A model generated the notes under the pieces. That model was not told the origin of the DNA. It was given only the letters and a program-made list of their open reading frames with translations, and did no database searches. The position numbers and the translations under genes were made by a program. From Patescibacteria group bacterium (GTDB lineage Bacteria; Patescibacteriota; Saccharimonadia; Saccharimonadales; Saccharimonadaceae): DNA of 49,042 bases. The stretch lies in the NCBI GenBank assembly GCA_913775275.1, contig CAJYIP010000059.1:1-49042 (forward strand). The letters are read 5' to 3'. This document shows, piece by piece, positions 1-7,399 of this stretch. Position 1 is the stretch's first letter; each line of letters begins with the position of its first letter.

Positions 1-899
1 AACACAAATTCGACGCCGTTCCGTTTTACGTTGCTATCATGACTAACCTGACGCAAGACCACCTCGACTACCATAAGACGATGGATCGATACGCCGCCGC
101 TAAAGCCTTACTATTCGCTAGAAAACCGGCCTATATCATCCTCAACAGAGACGATAGTTGGTATGAATACTTTGATCAGTATGCTGCAACACAACAAAAA
201 ATAACCTATGGTCAAGATTCTGAGGCCGACGTCATTATCTCTGATGTCTTACTCAATCAGCAGGGGAGTGACGCAACGATAACATACCAAAGAGCCGACA
301 CCTCAAAGCTACACACGGCACTTCCGGGTATGTATAACGTACAAAACGCTGTGGCCGCCGCCAGCGCTGCTTTTGTCCTCGGGGTGACGCCGAAAGTGAT
401 CTCCGATGGAATTGCATCTCTCCACGGCATTCCAGGGCGTTTTGAACGCATCGACATCAATACACCATACGAGGTCATCGTTGACTACGCGCACACACCA
501 GACGCCTTTGAAAAGCTCCTCGAGGCAGCCCGTGCTATTACAAAGAAAGACGTCACAATTGTCTTTGGCGCAACCGGTGATCGTGACAAAGGGAAGCGAC
601 CAATCATGGGAGGTATCGCAGCTCGATTAGCCGACCACATCATCCTAACAGATGAAGAGAGTTACACAGAGGATCCAAAAGCAATCCGCGACCAGGTTCG
701 CCAGGGCATTACCGATCAAGCAACGCTCATTGAAATTGCCGACCGCAAAGACGCCATCGCTCATGCCTTAAAAAATGCCTATCCAGGCGACACAATCCTC
801 ATCACCGGTATGGGACATGAGCTATTCAGAATCACCGACGGAAAAAAGCTTCCCTGGAACGATGCGGCCGTCGTCCGTGAACTTGCCGCTGACCTATAA
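1..899 (+). CDS. murE: MurE-like UDP-N-acetylmuramyl peptide ligase, 5' truncated by window edge
   Basis: This is the C-terminal part of a Mur ligase that adds the third amino acid to the UDP-MurNAc-dipeptide in the cytoplasm. The frame is already open at base 3 (HKFDAVPFYVAIMTNLTQDHLDYH), so the ATG at 39 listed in the ORF track is internal and the true start lies before the window. Family marks seen are NLTQDHLDYH (central ATP-binding domain), the PGMYNVQNA segment, VDYAHTPDA opening the C-terminal domain, and GATGDRDKGKRP. The segment that carries DNPR in meso-DAP-adding enzymes reads DEES here, followed by YTEDP, so the amino acid added cannot be read from the usual motif. It lies 65 bases upstream of valS in the same direction. 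Confidence 0.88.
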   Translation, partial: HKFDAVPFYVAIMTNLTQDHLDYHKTMDRYAAAKALLFARKPAYIILNRDDSWYEYFDQYAATQQKITYGQDSEADVIISDVLLNQQGSDATITYQRADTSKLHTALPGMYNVQNAVAAASAAFVLGVTPKVISDGIASLHGIPGRFERIDINTPYEVIVDYAHTPDAFEKLLEAARAITKKDVTIVFGATGDRDKGKRPIMGGIAARLADHIILTDEESYTEDPKAIRDQVRQGITDQATLIEIADRKDAIAHALKNAYPGDTILITGMGHELFRITDGKKLPWNDAAVVRELAADL

Positions 900-914
900 T
901 CAACCCCTGTTATA

Positions 915-923
915 TGGTATAAT
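915..923 (+). promoter_or_regulatory. Extended -10 promoter of valS
   Basis: TGG followed by a perfect TATAAT hexamer lies between murE and valS. There is no convincing -35. The predicted start point is near base 930, which gives a leader of about 34 bases carrying the valS ribosome binding site. Confidence 0.6.
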
Positions 924-963
924 TGCCTCAAAGACAAGACGATACATAATCAGGGAGCAACCA

Positions 964-3513
964 GTGAATCTAGCCAAGGCATACGAGCCGAACCAATACG
1001 AGCCGAACATTTATGCACTCTGGGAAAAAAGTGGCGCCTTTCGTCCAACAGGAACAGGTGAGCCATTTAGCACAGTTATGCCACCGCCAAATGCAAATGG
1101 CAATCTTCATATCGGTCACGCTCTCGACATGGGCCTTAAGGACATCCTTGTCCGCTACAAGCGAATGCGTGGCTATGACGCGGTATTTATTCCAGGTGCT
1201 GACCATGCTGGCTTCGAAACATGGGTCGTGTACGAAAAGGAACTGCAAAAGAAAAACCAGTCGCGCTTCGACTTTACAAGGGAGCAGCTTTACAGCCAAG
1301 TCTGGAACTTCGTTGAACAGCAACGTGGCAACATGGAGCTCCAGCTCCGTGCGATTGGTACGAGCGCATCATGGGATGACCTCGTTTTTACTCTTGATGA
1401 AAAAGTCATCAAAACAGTCTACGGAACATTCAAAAAATTATGGGACGATGGCCTCATTTACAGGGGTGAACGGATCGTTAACTACAGTACGAAATTCCAA
1501 ACAAGCTACGCCGACATCGAAGTCGATCACAAACTCGAAAAGGGAAAGCTTTGGCACATCGCTTACCCACTGATTGATAAAATCGGTGAGATTGTCATTG
1601 CGACAACACGCCCCGAAACATTATTCGGTGATGTCGCAGTTGCCGTTCACCCCGAAGACCCTCGCTACAAAGAACTCATCGGACACTACGTTCAGCTTCC
1701 ACTAACAGGGAAAGAGATTCCTATAATCGCTGATGACTACGTCGACCAGAACTTCGGAACAGGTGCTGTAAAAATAACACCAGCTCACGACCCTAACGAT
1801 TTCGAAGTAGGGAAGCGTCATAACCTGCCACGAGTCCAAGTTATCGACTTTGACGGCACAATGATCAATACTCCACAACAATTTCTCGGCCTCGACGTCG
1901 ACACTGCTCGTAAGCGGACACTTGCCGCCCTGCAAGCCGAAGAGGTCATCCGCAAAGAAGAGGACTACGAACACACCGTTGGATACGACTACAAAAGCGG
2001 CCTCCCGATTCAGCCGCTTATCAAAGATCAGTGGTTTCTTAATATCAAACCCCTTGCCGAACGAGCCCTTCAAGCTCTCGACAATGACGAAATAACATTC
2101 TTCCCAACTAGCCGCAAAAACGTTCTTCGTCAATATCTCGAGAACGTTCACGACTGGAACTTATCACGGCAAATTCCATGGGGTATTCCTATTCCAGCCT
2201 TCCAGAACGTTAATGACCCTAATGACTGGATCTTCAACGAACACGTCGATGAAAAACGTATTACTGTCGACGGAAAGATATACCAACGCGAAGAAGACAC
2301 CTTCGACACCTGGTTTTCAAGTGGCCAATGGCCGTTCATCACAACTGATTACCTCGAAGGTGGCGATTTAAGCCGTTTCTACCCAACTAGTTTCATGGAA
2401 ACTGGAACTGACCTTCTGGATCGCTGGATCGCCCGTATGATCATGCTTGGATTGTATACAACTGGTAAAATCCCGTTCAAAGACGTCTACCTGCACGGCA
2501 TGGTCCTTGATGAGCACAGCCAAAAAATGAGCAAGAGCAAGGGTAATGTCATCAACCCAATGGAATCAATCGCTGAATATGGTTCTGACGCACTTCGTCT
2601 CGGTCTCATCGCTAGCCGTAGTCCAGGGCAAAACCAAGCGTTCAGTAATGATCGCATCATCGCCGGCCGAAATTTCTGCAACAAACTATGGAACATCGCA
2701 CGATTTGTTGAACATAAGCTAGGTGAAAATTACCAACCATCACAGCCCGTAGCAAAGACGCTAGCAGATCACTGGATTATCAATGAATTAACAGCTGCAC
2801 AGCAGTCTATCGAACGTGCTCTTGATAGCTACCGCTTTGCCGAAGCAAGCGAAAGCATGTATCACGCTATCTGGGATGGTGTCGCCGACTGGTACATCGA
2901 AGCCTCAAAAGATCAAGATAGCCCCGATCTTCTCGCATGGGTACTGACGACAAGCCTTAAATTAGCGCACCCATTCGCTCCCTTTGTCACTGAAACGATC
3001 TGGCAAACGCTGCCATGGGTCAATAGCTTATTAATCAGTGAACCGTGGCCATCGTCTCTTGCATACGATGATATTGCCGCCGGCGAGTTTTCTCGTGTTC
3101 AGCAACTTGTTACTGAAGCCCGCTTTGTTAGCAGCTCACTACCTGGAAATGAGAAATACGGATTGCTCTACCAAACTGACAGCCTCATAGAAGACAACAA
3201 AGACCTTATCCAACGTCTTGCAAAATTAAAAGAAGTCACGCGCGTCGATCAAGCCCGTGGCCTCCGTCTCGCGGTTGCCAGTAGGGAAGCATGGCTTGAT
3301 GTATCGACCGAAACACTTACAGAACATCAAACCAACCTCGAACAGCGCCTTGCGACAACCCACGCCGACATAAAGGCACTTGAATCTCGTCTCGGTAACG
3401 AAAGTTACATCCAAAAAGCACCTGCTCATCTTATCGAAGAGACACAAAAACAGCTCCGTGACAAACAGGAGCTGATCGGACAGTTACAACACGAACTAGA
3501 AATTTTGCGCTAA
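964..3513 (+). CDS. valS: Valyl-tRNA synthetase
   Basis: Class I aminoacyl-tRNA synthetase that charges tRNA-Val in the cytoplasm. I place the start at GTG 964, not at 775 as in the ORF track. The 775 extension overlaps murE and encodes unrelated sequence, while GGGAG sits just upstream of GTG 964 and the protein then begins NLAKAYEPNQYEP. That gives 849 aa. The HIGH motif (NLHIGHAL) is near residue 49 and KMSKS (QKMSKSKGN) near residue 520. The editing domain carries ATTRPETLFGDVAV, and the C-terminal 60-70 residues form the coiled-coil tRNA arm typical of ValS. The last codon overlaps the stop of the convergent small membrane protein gene. Confidence 0.97.
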   Translation: MNLAKAYEPNQYEPNIYALWEKSGAFRPTGTGEPFSTVMPPPNANGNLHIGHALDMGLKDILVRYKRMRGYDAVFIPGADHAGFETWVVYEKELQKKNQSRFDFTREQLYSQVWNFVEQQRGNMELQLRAIGTSASWDDLVFTLDEKVIKTVYGTFKKLWDDGLIYRGERIVNYSTKFQTSYADIEVDHKLEKGKLWHIAYPLIDKIGEIVIATTRPETLFGDVAVAVHPEDPRYKELIGHYVQLPLTGKEIPIIADDYVDQNFGTGAVKITPAHDPNDFEVGKRHNLPRVQVIDFDGTMINTPQQFLGLDVDTARKRTLAALQAEEVIRKEEDYEHTVGYDYKSGLPIQPLIKDQWFLNIKPLAERALQALDNDEITFFPTSRKNVLRQYLENVHDWNLSRQIPWGIPIPAFQNVNDPNDWIFNEHVDEKRITVDGKIYQREEDTFDTWFSSGQWPFITTDYLEGGDLSRFYPTSFMETGTDLLDRWIARMIMLGLYTTGKIPFKDVYLHGMVLDEHSQKMSKSKGNVINPMESIAEYGSDALRLGLIASRSPGQNQAFSNDRIIAGRNFCNKLWNIARFVEHKLGENYQPSQPVAKTLADHWIINELTAAQQSIERALDSYRFAEASESMYHAIWDGVADWYIEASKDQDSPDLLAWVLTTSLKLAHPFAPFVTETIWQTLPWVNSLLISEPWPSSLAYDDIAAGEFSRVQQLVTEARFVSSSLPGNEKYGLLYQTDSLIEDNKDLIQRLAKLKEVTRVDQARGLRLAVASREAWLDVSTETLTEHQTNLEQRLATTHADIKALESRLGNESYIQKAPAHLIEETQKQLRDKQELIGQLQHELEILR

Positions 3514-3857
3514 ACTGACGGCCACAAGCTAACCATATCTCCGCTGCCGGATAACGATAATTTTTTGTCCTGATATCGGCGATGGTCATCGTCCCTAGGC
3601 TGAATACGTGGCATCATCGCACGAATCCCATTAATATGACGTGGCGCACTCGTTCGTTCAACGTGCGTATGTGGGTCACTCGACTTGATTTCTTTGTCTA
3701 TGGCTGCGTACGTAATAAGCGATGCGGCAGGCACAGCTAAAGCGACGGCCGTTGCACGATCTAATTGCGTATCATGAAGAAAGACACCAGCAGCCAATGT
3801 CATCGACACAGGGATGGTAAGAAAAGCGATAATAGTGTTAAAAATGTTTGATTGCAT
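3510..3857 (-). CDS. Small membrane protein of unknown function (115 aa)
   Basis: Not recognised. The N-terminal half has two hydrophobic segments (about residues 7-26 and 33-51), then a charged tail rich in His, Arg and Asp (DPHTHVERTSAPRH, RDDDHRRYQDKK). It is probably a two-pass inner-membrane protein with a soluble C-terminus. The stop codon overlaps the convergent valS stop by 4 bases. A possible promoter (TTGACG, 17 bases, TAGTAT) lies upstream, and no Shine-Dalgarno is visible before ATG 3857. The reality of the gene rests on its uninterrupted frame, membrane pattern and promoter. Confidence 0.6.
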   Translation of the reverse strand: MQSNIFNTIIAFLTIPVSMTLAAGVFLHDTQLDRATAVALAVPAASLITYAAIDKEIKSSDPHTHVERTSAPRHINGIRAMMPRIQPRDDDHRRYQDKKLSLSGSGDMVSLWPSV

Positions 3858-3886
3858 GTTTGTTTTTTATTTAACGTGTTATATGT

Positions 3887-3915
3887 ATACTAGCATAAGC
3901 TTTACAATACGTCAA
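3887..3915 (-). promoter_or_regulatory. Promoter for the 115-aa membrane protein
   Basis: Read on the minus strand, TTGACG (3915-3910) and TAGTAT (3892-3887) are separated by 17 bases. The leader would be about 23 bases. Confidence 0.4.
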
Positions 3916-3927
3916 GTAGGTAACAAA

Positions 3928-4386
3928 CTATAGATGGTGGTATTTGCCGCCTGCCGCTATATCTTGGATACGATACATCTGCTCAGTCACAACTAGCCGG
4001 ACAAGTTGGTGCGGCAATACCAAAAGCGAAAGCGACCACAGCATATCAGCACGGCGCCGTAATTCTTCCGTCACCCCGAATGCGCCACCAATCACAAGGG
4101 CTATTTTCTTTCCTTCAGCAAAACGTGCAGATACTAACGATGCCAGGCGGGGAGTGTCTATCATGTCTCCGCGCTCATCAAGTAATATGACATAATCAAA
4201 CTTTTGTAATCGAGTAGTGACGCGGTCGGACTCTTCCCGTCGCGCTCTGTCCCCCTCGTATGATGAGTGTGGTAAAAGATCCCATTCAATATCATACGGT
4301 GTGCGTAACCGCTTCTGATACCGTTCAATGCCAGTTCTTACCCAGTCCTCGTGCTTTTTACCAACGGCAATTATGGTCAATGACAT
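3928..4386 (-). CDS. rlmH: 23S rRNA (pseudouridine-1915 N3) methyltransferase RlmH
   Basis: SPOUT-family methyltransferase that modifies pseudouridine 1915 in helix 69 of 23S rRNA, using S-adenosylmethionine. The 152-aa length is typical of the family. Visible marks are YVILLDERG, the glycine-rich SAM-binding knot loop KIALVIGGAFGV, and the C-terminal HQLVRLVVTEQMYRIQDI ending KYHHL. It starts two bases after the HIT-gene stop (TGATTATG), so the two are co-transcribed and probably translationally coupled. Confidence 0.93.
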   Translation of the reverse strand: MSLTIIAVGKKHEDWVRTGIERYQKRLRTPYDIEWDLLPHSSYEGDRARREESDRVTTRLQKFDYVILLDERGDMIDTPRLASLVSARFAEGKKIALVIGGAFGVTEELRRRADMLWSLSLLVLPHQLVRLVVTEQMYRIQDIAAGGKYHHL

Positions 4387-4388
4387 AA

Positions 4389-4787
4389 TCAGGCCGTAAA
4401 GAAAAGCTTCTGCGCTAACGCCGACAGAGCAGCATGGTCAGGCTCTGCCGTCGTCTCTTTAGCATAGTAATCAGCTGGATCGGTAAACGGAACGAGATGA
4501 ACATGAGCATGCGGCACATCCAAGCCGATGATCTTCTCGCCAATCCGCTCGACACCGAGCACTTCTTTCAATCGATGCGCGACCAGCTTTGCTGTTCGCA
4601 TCACAGCGACATAATCATCATCATTTAGTGCCCAAATCGTCGCGACCTGAGCTTTAGGGATAACGAGCGTATGTCCTTTAACCGACGGATAGATACTAAG
4701 AAAGGCGAGTGTCTGCTCGTCTTCAAATATCTTATGGCTCGGTACCTCGCCTTTGATGATTTTCGTAAAAAGAGTGTCTTCTTGCAT
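4389..4787 (-). CDS. HIT-family nucleotide hydrolase/transferase
   Basis: Histidine-triad protein (132 aa) of the Hint/PKCI branch, which hydrolyses AMP-linked nucleotide substrates such as AMP-lysine. The triad is HAHVHLVP and the N-terminus is the usual FTKIIKGEVPSHKIFED, with VKGHTLVIPK in the middle. An extended -10 (TGGTATAAT) ends 6 bases before ATG 4787, so +1 should fall on the A of the start codon and the message should be leaderless. It forms an operon with rlmH. Confidence 0.92.
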   Translation of the reverse strand: MQEDTLFTKIIKGEVPSHKIFEDEQTLAFLSIYPSVKGHTLVIPKAQVATIWALNDDDYVAVMRTAKLVAHRLKEVLGVERIGEKIIGLDVPHAHVHLVPFTDPADYYAKETTAEPDHAALSALAQKLFFTA

Positions 4788-4793
4788 ACTCCG

Positions 4794-4802
4794 ATTATAC
4801 CA
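4794..4802 (-). promoter_or_regulatory. Extended -10 promoter, leaderless, of the HIT-rlmH operon
   Basis: Minus-strand TGGTATAAT is followed by CGGAGT and then ATG. The hexamer-to-ATG gap of 6 bases places transcription start at the start codon. Confidence 0.6.
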
Positions 4803-4867
4803 GCAGTCTTTACAACGTAGGCAGTATCGAGCATAGTAATAGTCATCATTACCGAAAAGGAGAGAGC

Positions 4868-5179
4868 ATGTCGAAGAAACTGATTACCGTTATCGCGTCA
4901 AGCATTGCAATTATCGCAGGGGTCCTTTTGGTGGCTTTTGCTGATACTCGCGGAACCGCACCGGAGCTTACCTGTGCCGAAGCAGGTGCCCCAACATCAG
5001 GCTTCAGGGATGCGGCTCAAGGTGACTGTGGCGTCACCAGCGAAAGTTTCAACGAGTACGCTAAGTGGCGAAGTCAACCACAACCACTTAAGATTGTTGG
5101 TTTAGCAGCAGCCGTTGCTGGTGTCGCTGGGCTGATTAGCGTTGCTGTTGTTGCTGGCGTTCAAAAATCTCGTCGTTAG
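4868..5179 (+). CDS. Two-pass membrane protein of unknown function (103 aa)
   Basis: Not recognised. Hydrophobic segments lie at about residues 6-25 and 76-97. Between them is a roughly 50-residue loop, probably extracytoplasmic, with two cysteines (LTCAEAG and GDCGV) that could form a disulfide. The C-terminus is basic (QKSRR). A good ribosome binding site (AAGGAGAG) precedes ATG 4868, and a strong terminator follows at 5198-5229, so this is a single-gene transcription unit. Confidence 0.72.
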   Translation: MSKKLITVIASSIAIIAGVLLVAFADTRGTAPELTCAEAGAPTSGFRDAAQGDCGVTSESFNEYAKWRSQPQPLKIVGLAAAVAGVAGLISVAVVAGVQKSRR

Positions 5180-5197
5180 TCGTACCTATTGACAATA

Positions 5198-5229
5198 AAA
5201 ACCCCGCATCGAACGAGATGCGGGGTTTT
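5198..5229. terminator. Bidirectional intrinsic terminator
   Basis: A 13-bp perfect stem (AAAACCCCGCATC / GATGCGGGGTTTT) with loop GAACGA and T/A tracts on both sides. It ends the 103-aa gene on the plus strand and the tRNA-Ser(CGA) on the minus strand. Confidence 0.88.
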
Positions 5230-5239
5230 AAATTTCTCA

Positions 5240-5327
5240 TGGCGGAGAGGGAGGGATTCGAACCCTCGAAGGCTTGCGCCTTACCGCTTTTCGAGAGCGG
5301 CCAGTTCAACCACTCCTGCACCTCTCC
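5240..5327 (-). tRNA. tRNA-Ser(CGA)
   Basis: The minus strand gives an 88-nt class II tRNA: acceptor GGAGAGG/CCTCTCC, discriminator G, encoded CCA, anticodon stem CCGCT/AGCGG with loop CTCGAAA (anticodon CGA, reading UCG), a long variable arm and TTCGAAT-type T loop. A TACAAT -10 lies at 5343-5338 on the minus strand. Confidence 0.95.
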
Positions 5328-5434
5328 GTTACCGTCTATTGTACTAAACTTTTATATAATATGACTTACCTCAGTTTTATCTCAGCTACTTGTCATTAAA
5401 TAGTCGTAGATATAATTAATCAGAAAGGACCTCT

Positions 5435-5632
5435 ATGGGATTTATGGATGACGCCAAAGCTAAACTTGATAACGCAAAAGACACGGCAAAAAAGATTGCT
5501 GATGACGTTTCTGAAAAGGTCGACATCGCAAAGCAGCGAGTCGAAGGAGAGGTCGATAAAGCAAAAGGTGATGATCTAAAAGGTGAAGCCAAGATCAAAA
5601 CCTCCGAGGTGCGCGACAAGCTTCATAAGTAA
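5435..5632 (+). CDS. Small highly charged helical protein (65 aa)
   Basis: Almost the whole sequence is repeated Lys/Asp/Ala/Glu helix (AKAKLDNAKDTAKKIADD), resembling CsbD, LEA-like or MT0933-type stress proteins. I cannot assign it to one of these. There is no hydrophobic segment. AGAAAGGA lies 7 bases before the ATG, TATAAT at 5411-5416, and a terminator directly after the stop, so it is an independent transcription unit. A stress or desiccation role is only a guess from composition. Confidence 0.75.
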   Translation: MGFMDDAKAKLDNAKDTAKKIADDVSEKVDIAKQRVEGEVDKAKGDDLKGEAKIKTSEVRDKLHK

Positions 5633-5644
5633 AGCCTTCTGATC

Positions 5645-5672
5645 AAAAGCGGACGACCTGTCCGCTTTTTAT
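5645..5672 (+). terminator. Intrinsic terminator after the 65-aa gene
   Basis: Stem AAAAGCGGA / TCCGCTTTT with loop CGACCTG and a T run. Confidence 0.8.
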
Positions 5673-6499
5673 TTTCTTCTAGTCCTGAGATAAAGATAGC
5701 CTGCGAATACAATAATACCGCATACATATCCTATCAGTGCATTTGTGGAAAATGGCACTTCTAAGTACGATACGAGGGATTCAACCGTCCACGAGACAAT
5801 CCACCCAATGGTTAATGCTATGATTGCTTCAATCACACGCGCAAGGCGTAAGGTTTGAGTGCTCCTCAGTACAATATATGCCAGTGCTACGAGAACGGCC
5901 ATCGCAACAATGTAAATCCATACACCGTTGTCGTAAACTCCTATCGAAACACCCTGCAGATAAGGCCCGACAATAGATCCCGCAAACCCAATCAATAAAA
6001 ATATCTGAAACGGTTTGAACAAAAGTACTGATGTCTTTGTTTTACTTTTCGAATAGACAATCGCTAAGACAGACACGAAAGCAATTACAATAACAACTGG
6101 AACGATATTCGTGAAAACAATAGTGACCACGAATGGAAGAACATCCGGTGGAAACGGCAGAGAGAAACCTACAAATCCTAACAGCAATGCTGCCCAATAC
6201 CCAGCAAACCCAAACAATACACCATTATAGTGATGCATAAGCCTATTCTTGTTGTGAGTCGCTCTGTCTCCGAGGAGATAGGAAACAAACATTGGTAACA
6301 GCAGAGTCACCCCAAATACAATAATCATTAAAATGATATTAAAATGACGCGCCGTCGGATACTGCAACGACAGCCCCATTGGCAAAGCCGTCGTCAAGAC
6401 GAACGAAAGTATCGTCAGCGCAAATAAGCCGTATCCGAAAAGGGTAGTGACGTTACTATACGAAAGTTTTTTGGATTGTGGTTTTGTCATAGTAACCAT
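5669..6499 (-). CDS. Multi-pass membrane protein of unknown function (276 aa)
   Basis: Not recognised. Seven or eight hydrophobic segments cover most of the protein (for example LFGYGLFALTILSFVLTTAL, HFNIILMIIVFGVTLLLPMF, PFVVTIVFTNIVPVVIVIAF), with short charged loops and a basic C-terminus (YLRTRRK). No catalytic or transport motif is visible. The start could be ATG 6499 or the in-frame ATG four codons on. Its 3' end abuts the terminator of the convergent 65-aa gene. Confidence 0.75.
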   Translation of the reverse strand: MVTMTKPQSKKLSYSNVTTLFGYGLFALTILSFVLTTALPMGLSLQYPTARHFNIILMIIVFGVTLLLPMFVSYLLGDRATHNKNRLMHHYNGVLFGFAGYWAALLLGFVGFSLPFPPDVLPFVVTIVFTNIVPVVIVIAFVSVLAIVYSKSKTKTSVLLFKPFQIFLLIGFAGSIVGPYLQGVSIGVYDNGVWIYIVAMAVLVALAYIVLRSTQTLRLARVIEAIIALTIGWIVSWTVESLVSYLEVPFSTNALIGYVCGIIVFAGYLYLRTRRK

Positions 6500-6533
6500 G
6501 AGTATAATTCAAAATAATCAATTACCATAGCTT

Positions 6534-6570
6534 ATAGAAAAAAGACGAGCAAAACTCGTCTTTTTTCTAT
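6534..6570. terminator. Intrinsic terminator downstream of tRNA-Arg
   Basis: A perfect 16-bp stem (ATAGAAAAAAGACGAG and its complement) with loop CAAAA and T runs in both directions. It ends the minus-strand tRNA-Arg transcript. Its last base is shared with the tRNA CCA end. Confidence 0.8.
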
Positions 6571-6646
6571 GGTACACCCGACAGGATTCGAACCTATGGC
6601 CTTCGGCTCCGCAAGCCGACGCTCTATCCAGCTGAGCTACGGGTGC
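6570..6646 (-). tRNA. tRNA-Arg(GCG)
   Basis: A 77-nt cloverleaf on the minus strand: GCACCCG acceptor, D-arm GCTC/GAGC, anticodon stem TCGGC/GCCGA with loop TTGCGGA (anticodon GCG), T-arm with TTCGAAT, encoded CCA. Most bacteria read CGU/CGC/CGA with an ACG tRNA edited to inosine by TadA. A genomic G34 is unusual and would read only CGC and CGU. Confidence 0.93.
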
Positions 6647-6650
6647 ATAC

Positions 6651-6742
6651 GATATGCTCGTCATCCGAAGACGGCGGGCACATCTTTGTAAATAGAAGGT
6701 GCTTTCGCCCTTACCTACTCATGGTAAGTTCGGAAACGAACA
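6651..6742 (-). ncRNA. Possible structured leader/ncRNA ahead of tRNA-Arg
   Basis: Between the TGCTACAAT promoter and tRNA-Arg the minus strand holds about 95 bases with several hairpins. These are GTTCG-TTTC-CGAAC, CTTACC/GGTAAG, AAGG-GCGAAAGC-ACCTT (a GAAA tetraloop sharing bases with the previous stem) and a 7-bp stem GATGTGC/GCATATC enclosing CGTC/GACG. I do not recognise a known RNA family. It may be only a tRNA leader. Confidence 0.3.
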
Positions 6743-6748
6743 GAGGTT

Positions 6749-6757
6749 ATTGTAGCA
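6749..6757 (-). promoter_or_regulatory. Extended -10 (TGCTACAAT) for the tRNA-Arg transcript
   Basis: The same TGTGCTACAAT string precedes tRNA-Ser(GCT) at 8946-8938. The predicted start is about 95 bases before the mature tRNA. Confidence 0.5.
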
Positions 6758-6779
6758 CATAACAGAGTATCTGACCAGA

Positions 6780-7340
6780 TTAAAGGCGTAATTTACGAAC
6801 GACAACGTCGATCAGATCGAGTTTCAGTTCTTCCATTGGCAGACGCTGACCCATGATATCAACGATCTTTTCACCGGCTTCTTCCGGGAAGTAGACAGAC
6901 ACACCTGGCGCAAACCGTTTACGGGGGATGAGCATAATAGAATAGTGCTCTGCATCCCGAATCAGTCCAAATGCTTTGAAATCATCAAAATGATACAACT
7001 TCTCACCGACATACAACCCTTGCTGAGGACTAAGTGCATATGTCAACGTACGAGGTGGACGACGGATATACACAATGACTGCGACCGCCATGACGATAAC
7101 GAGAGCAGTAAATGTCCAAGATCTAAGGAGAAAGAAATCAATTGCGATAAAACCAAGCACAACAAGCGCGAATAAAACATACCACCAACCACCCTTGTCG
7201 AGATGGACATATTCTTGGGCCGACCAGGTAATAGGTTGTTGTTCAACCGCTGGCGTCTCAGAGGCAGATTGAGGTGCTTCAGCGACAGGAGCTGGCTCTT
7301 CTTGCTGTGGTTGCCAATAACCATTTTGATCAGGGTTCAT
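6780..7340 (-). CDS. Membrane protein with proline-rich N-terminus and PH-like C-terminal domain (186 aa)
   Basis: The first 40 residues are Pro/Gln/Glu-rich (YWQPQQEEPAPVAEAPQ) and predicted disordered. They are followed by two closely spaced transmembrane segments (about 52-70 and 75-91) and a cytoplasmic domain of about 90 residues starting RRPPRTLTYALSPQQGLYVGEKLYHFDDFKAF. The small beta-rich layout resembles bacterial PH-like domains. The function is unknown. An extended -10 TGGTATACT ends 6 bases before ATG 7340, so the message should be leaderless. Confidence 0.72.
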   Translation of the reverse strand: MNPDQNGYWQPQQEEPAPVAEAPQSASETPAVEQQPITWSAQEYVHLDKGGWWYVLFALVVLGFIAIDFFLLRSWTFTALVIVMAVAVIVYIRRPPRTLTYALSPQQGLYVGEKLYHFDDFKAFGLIRDAEHYSIMLIPRKRFAPGVSVYFPEEAGEKIVDIMGQRLPMEELKLDLIDVVVRKLRL

Positions 7341-7346
7341 GGTGAT

Positions 7347-7355
7347 AGTATACCA
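7347..7355 (-). promoter_or_regulatory. Leaderless extended -10 promoter of the 186-aa membrane protein
   Basis: Minus-strand TGGTATACT, then ATCACC, then ATG. The calculated +1 falls on the start codon. Confidence 0.55.
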
Positions 7356-7399
7356 CGCAATGTAAGCACGAGAGGTATACTTGACTTTTTGGAAAAATT

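Noticed and set aside
775-963. N-terminal extension of valS in the ORF track
   Set aside because: It overlaps murE and encodes sequence unlike ValS. GTG 964 with GGGAG fits the family start.
1013-1573. 186-aa plus-strand ORF inside valS
   Set aside because: Out-of-frame shadow of a clear valS sequence, with no ribosome binding site and no family pattern.
1702-2151. 149-aa minus-strand ORF opposite valS
   Set aside because: Antisense shadow. Composition follows the valS codons.
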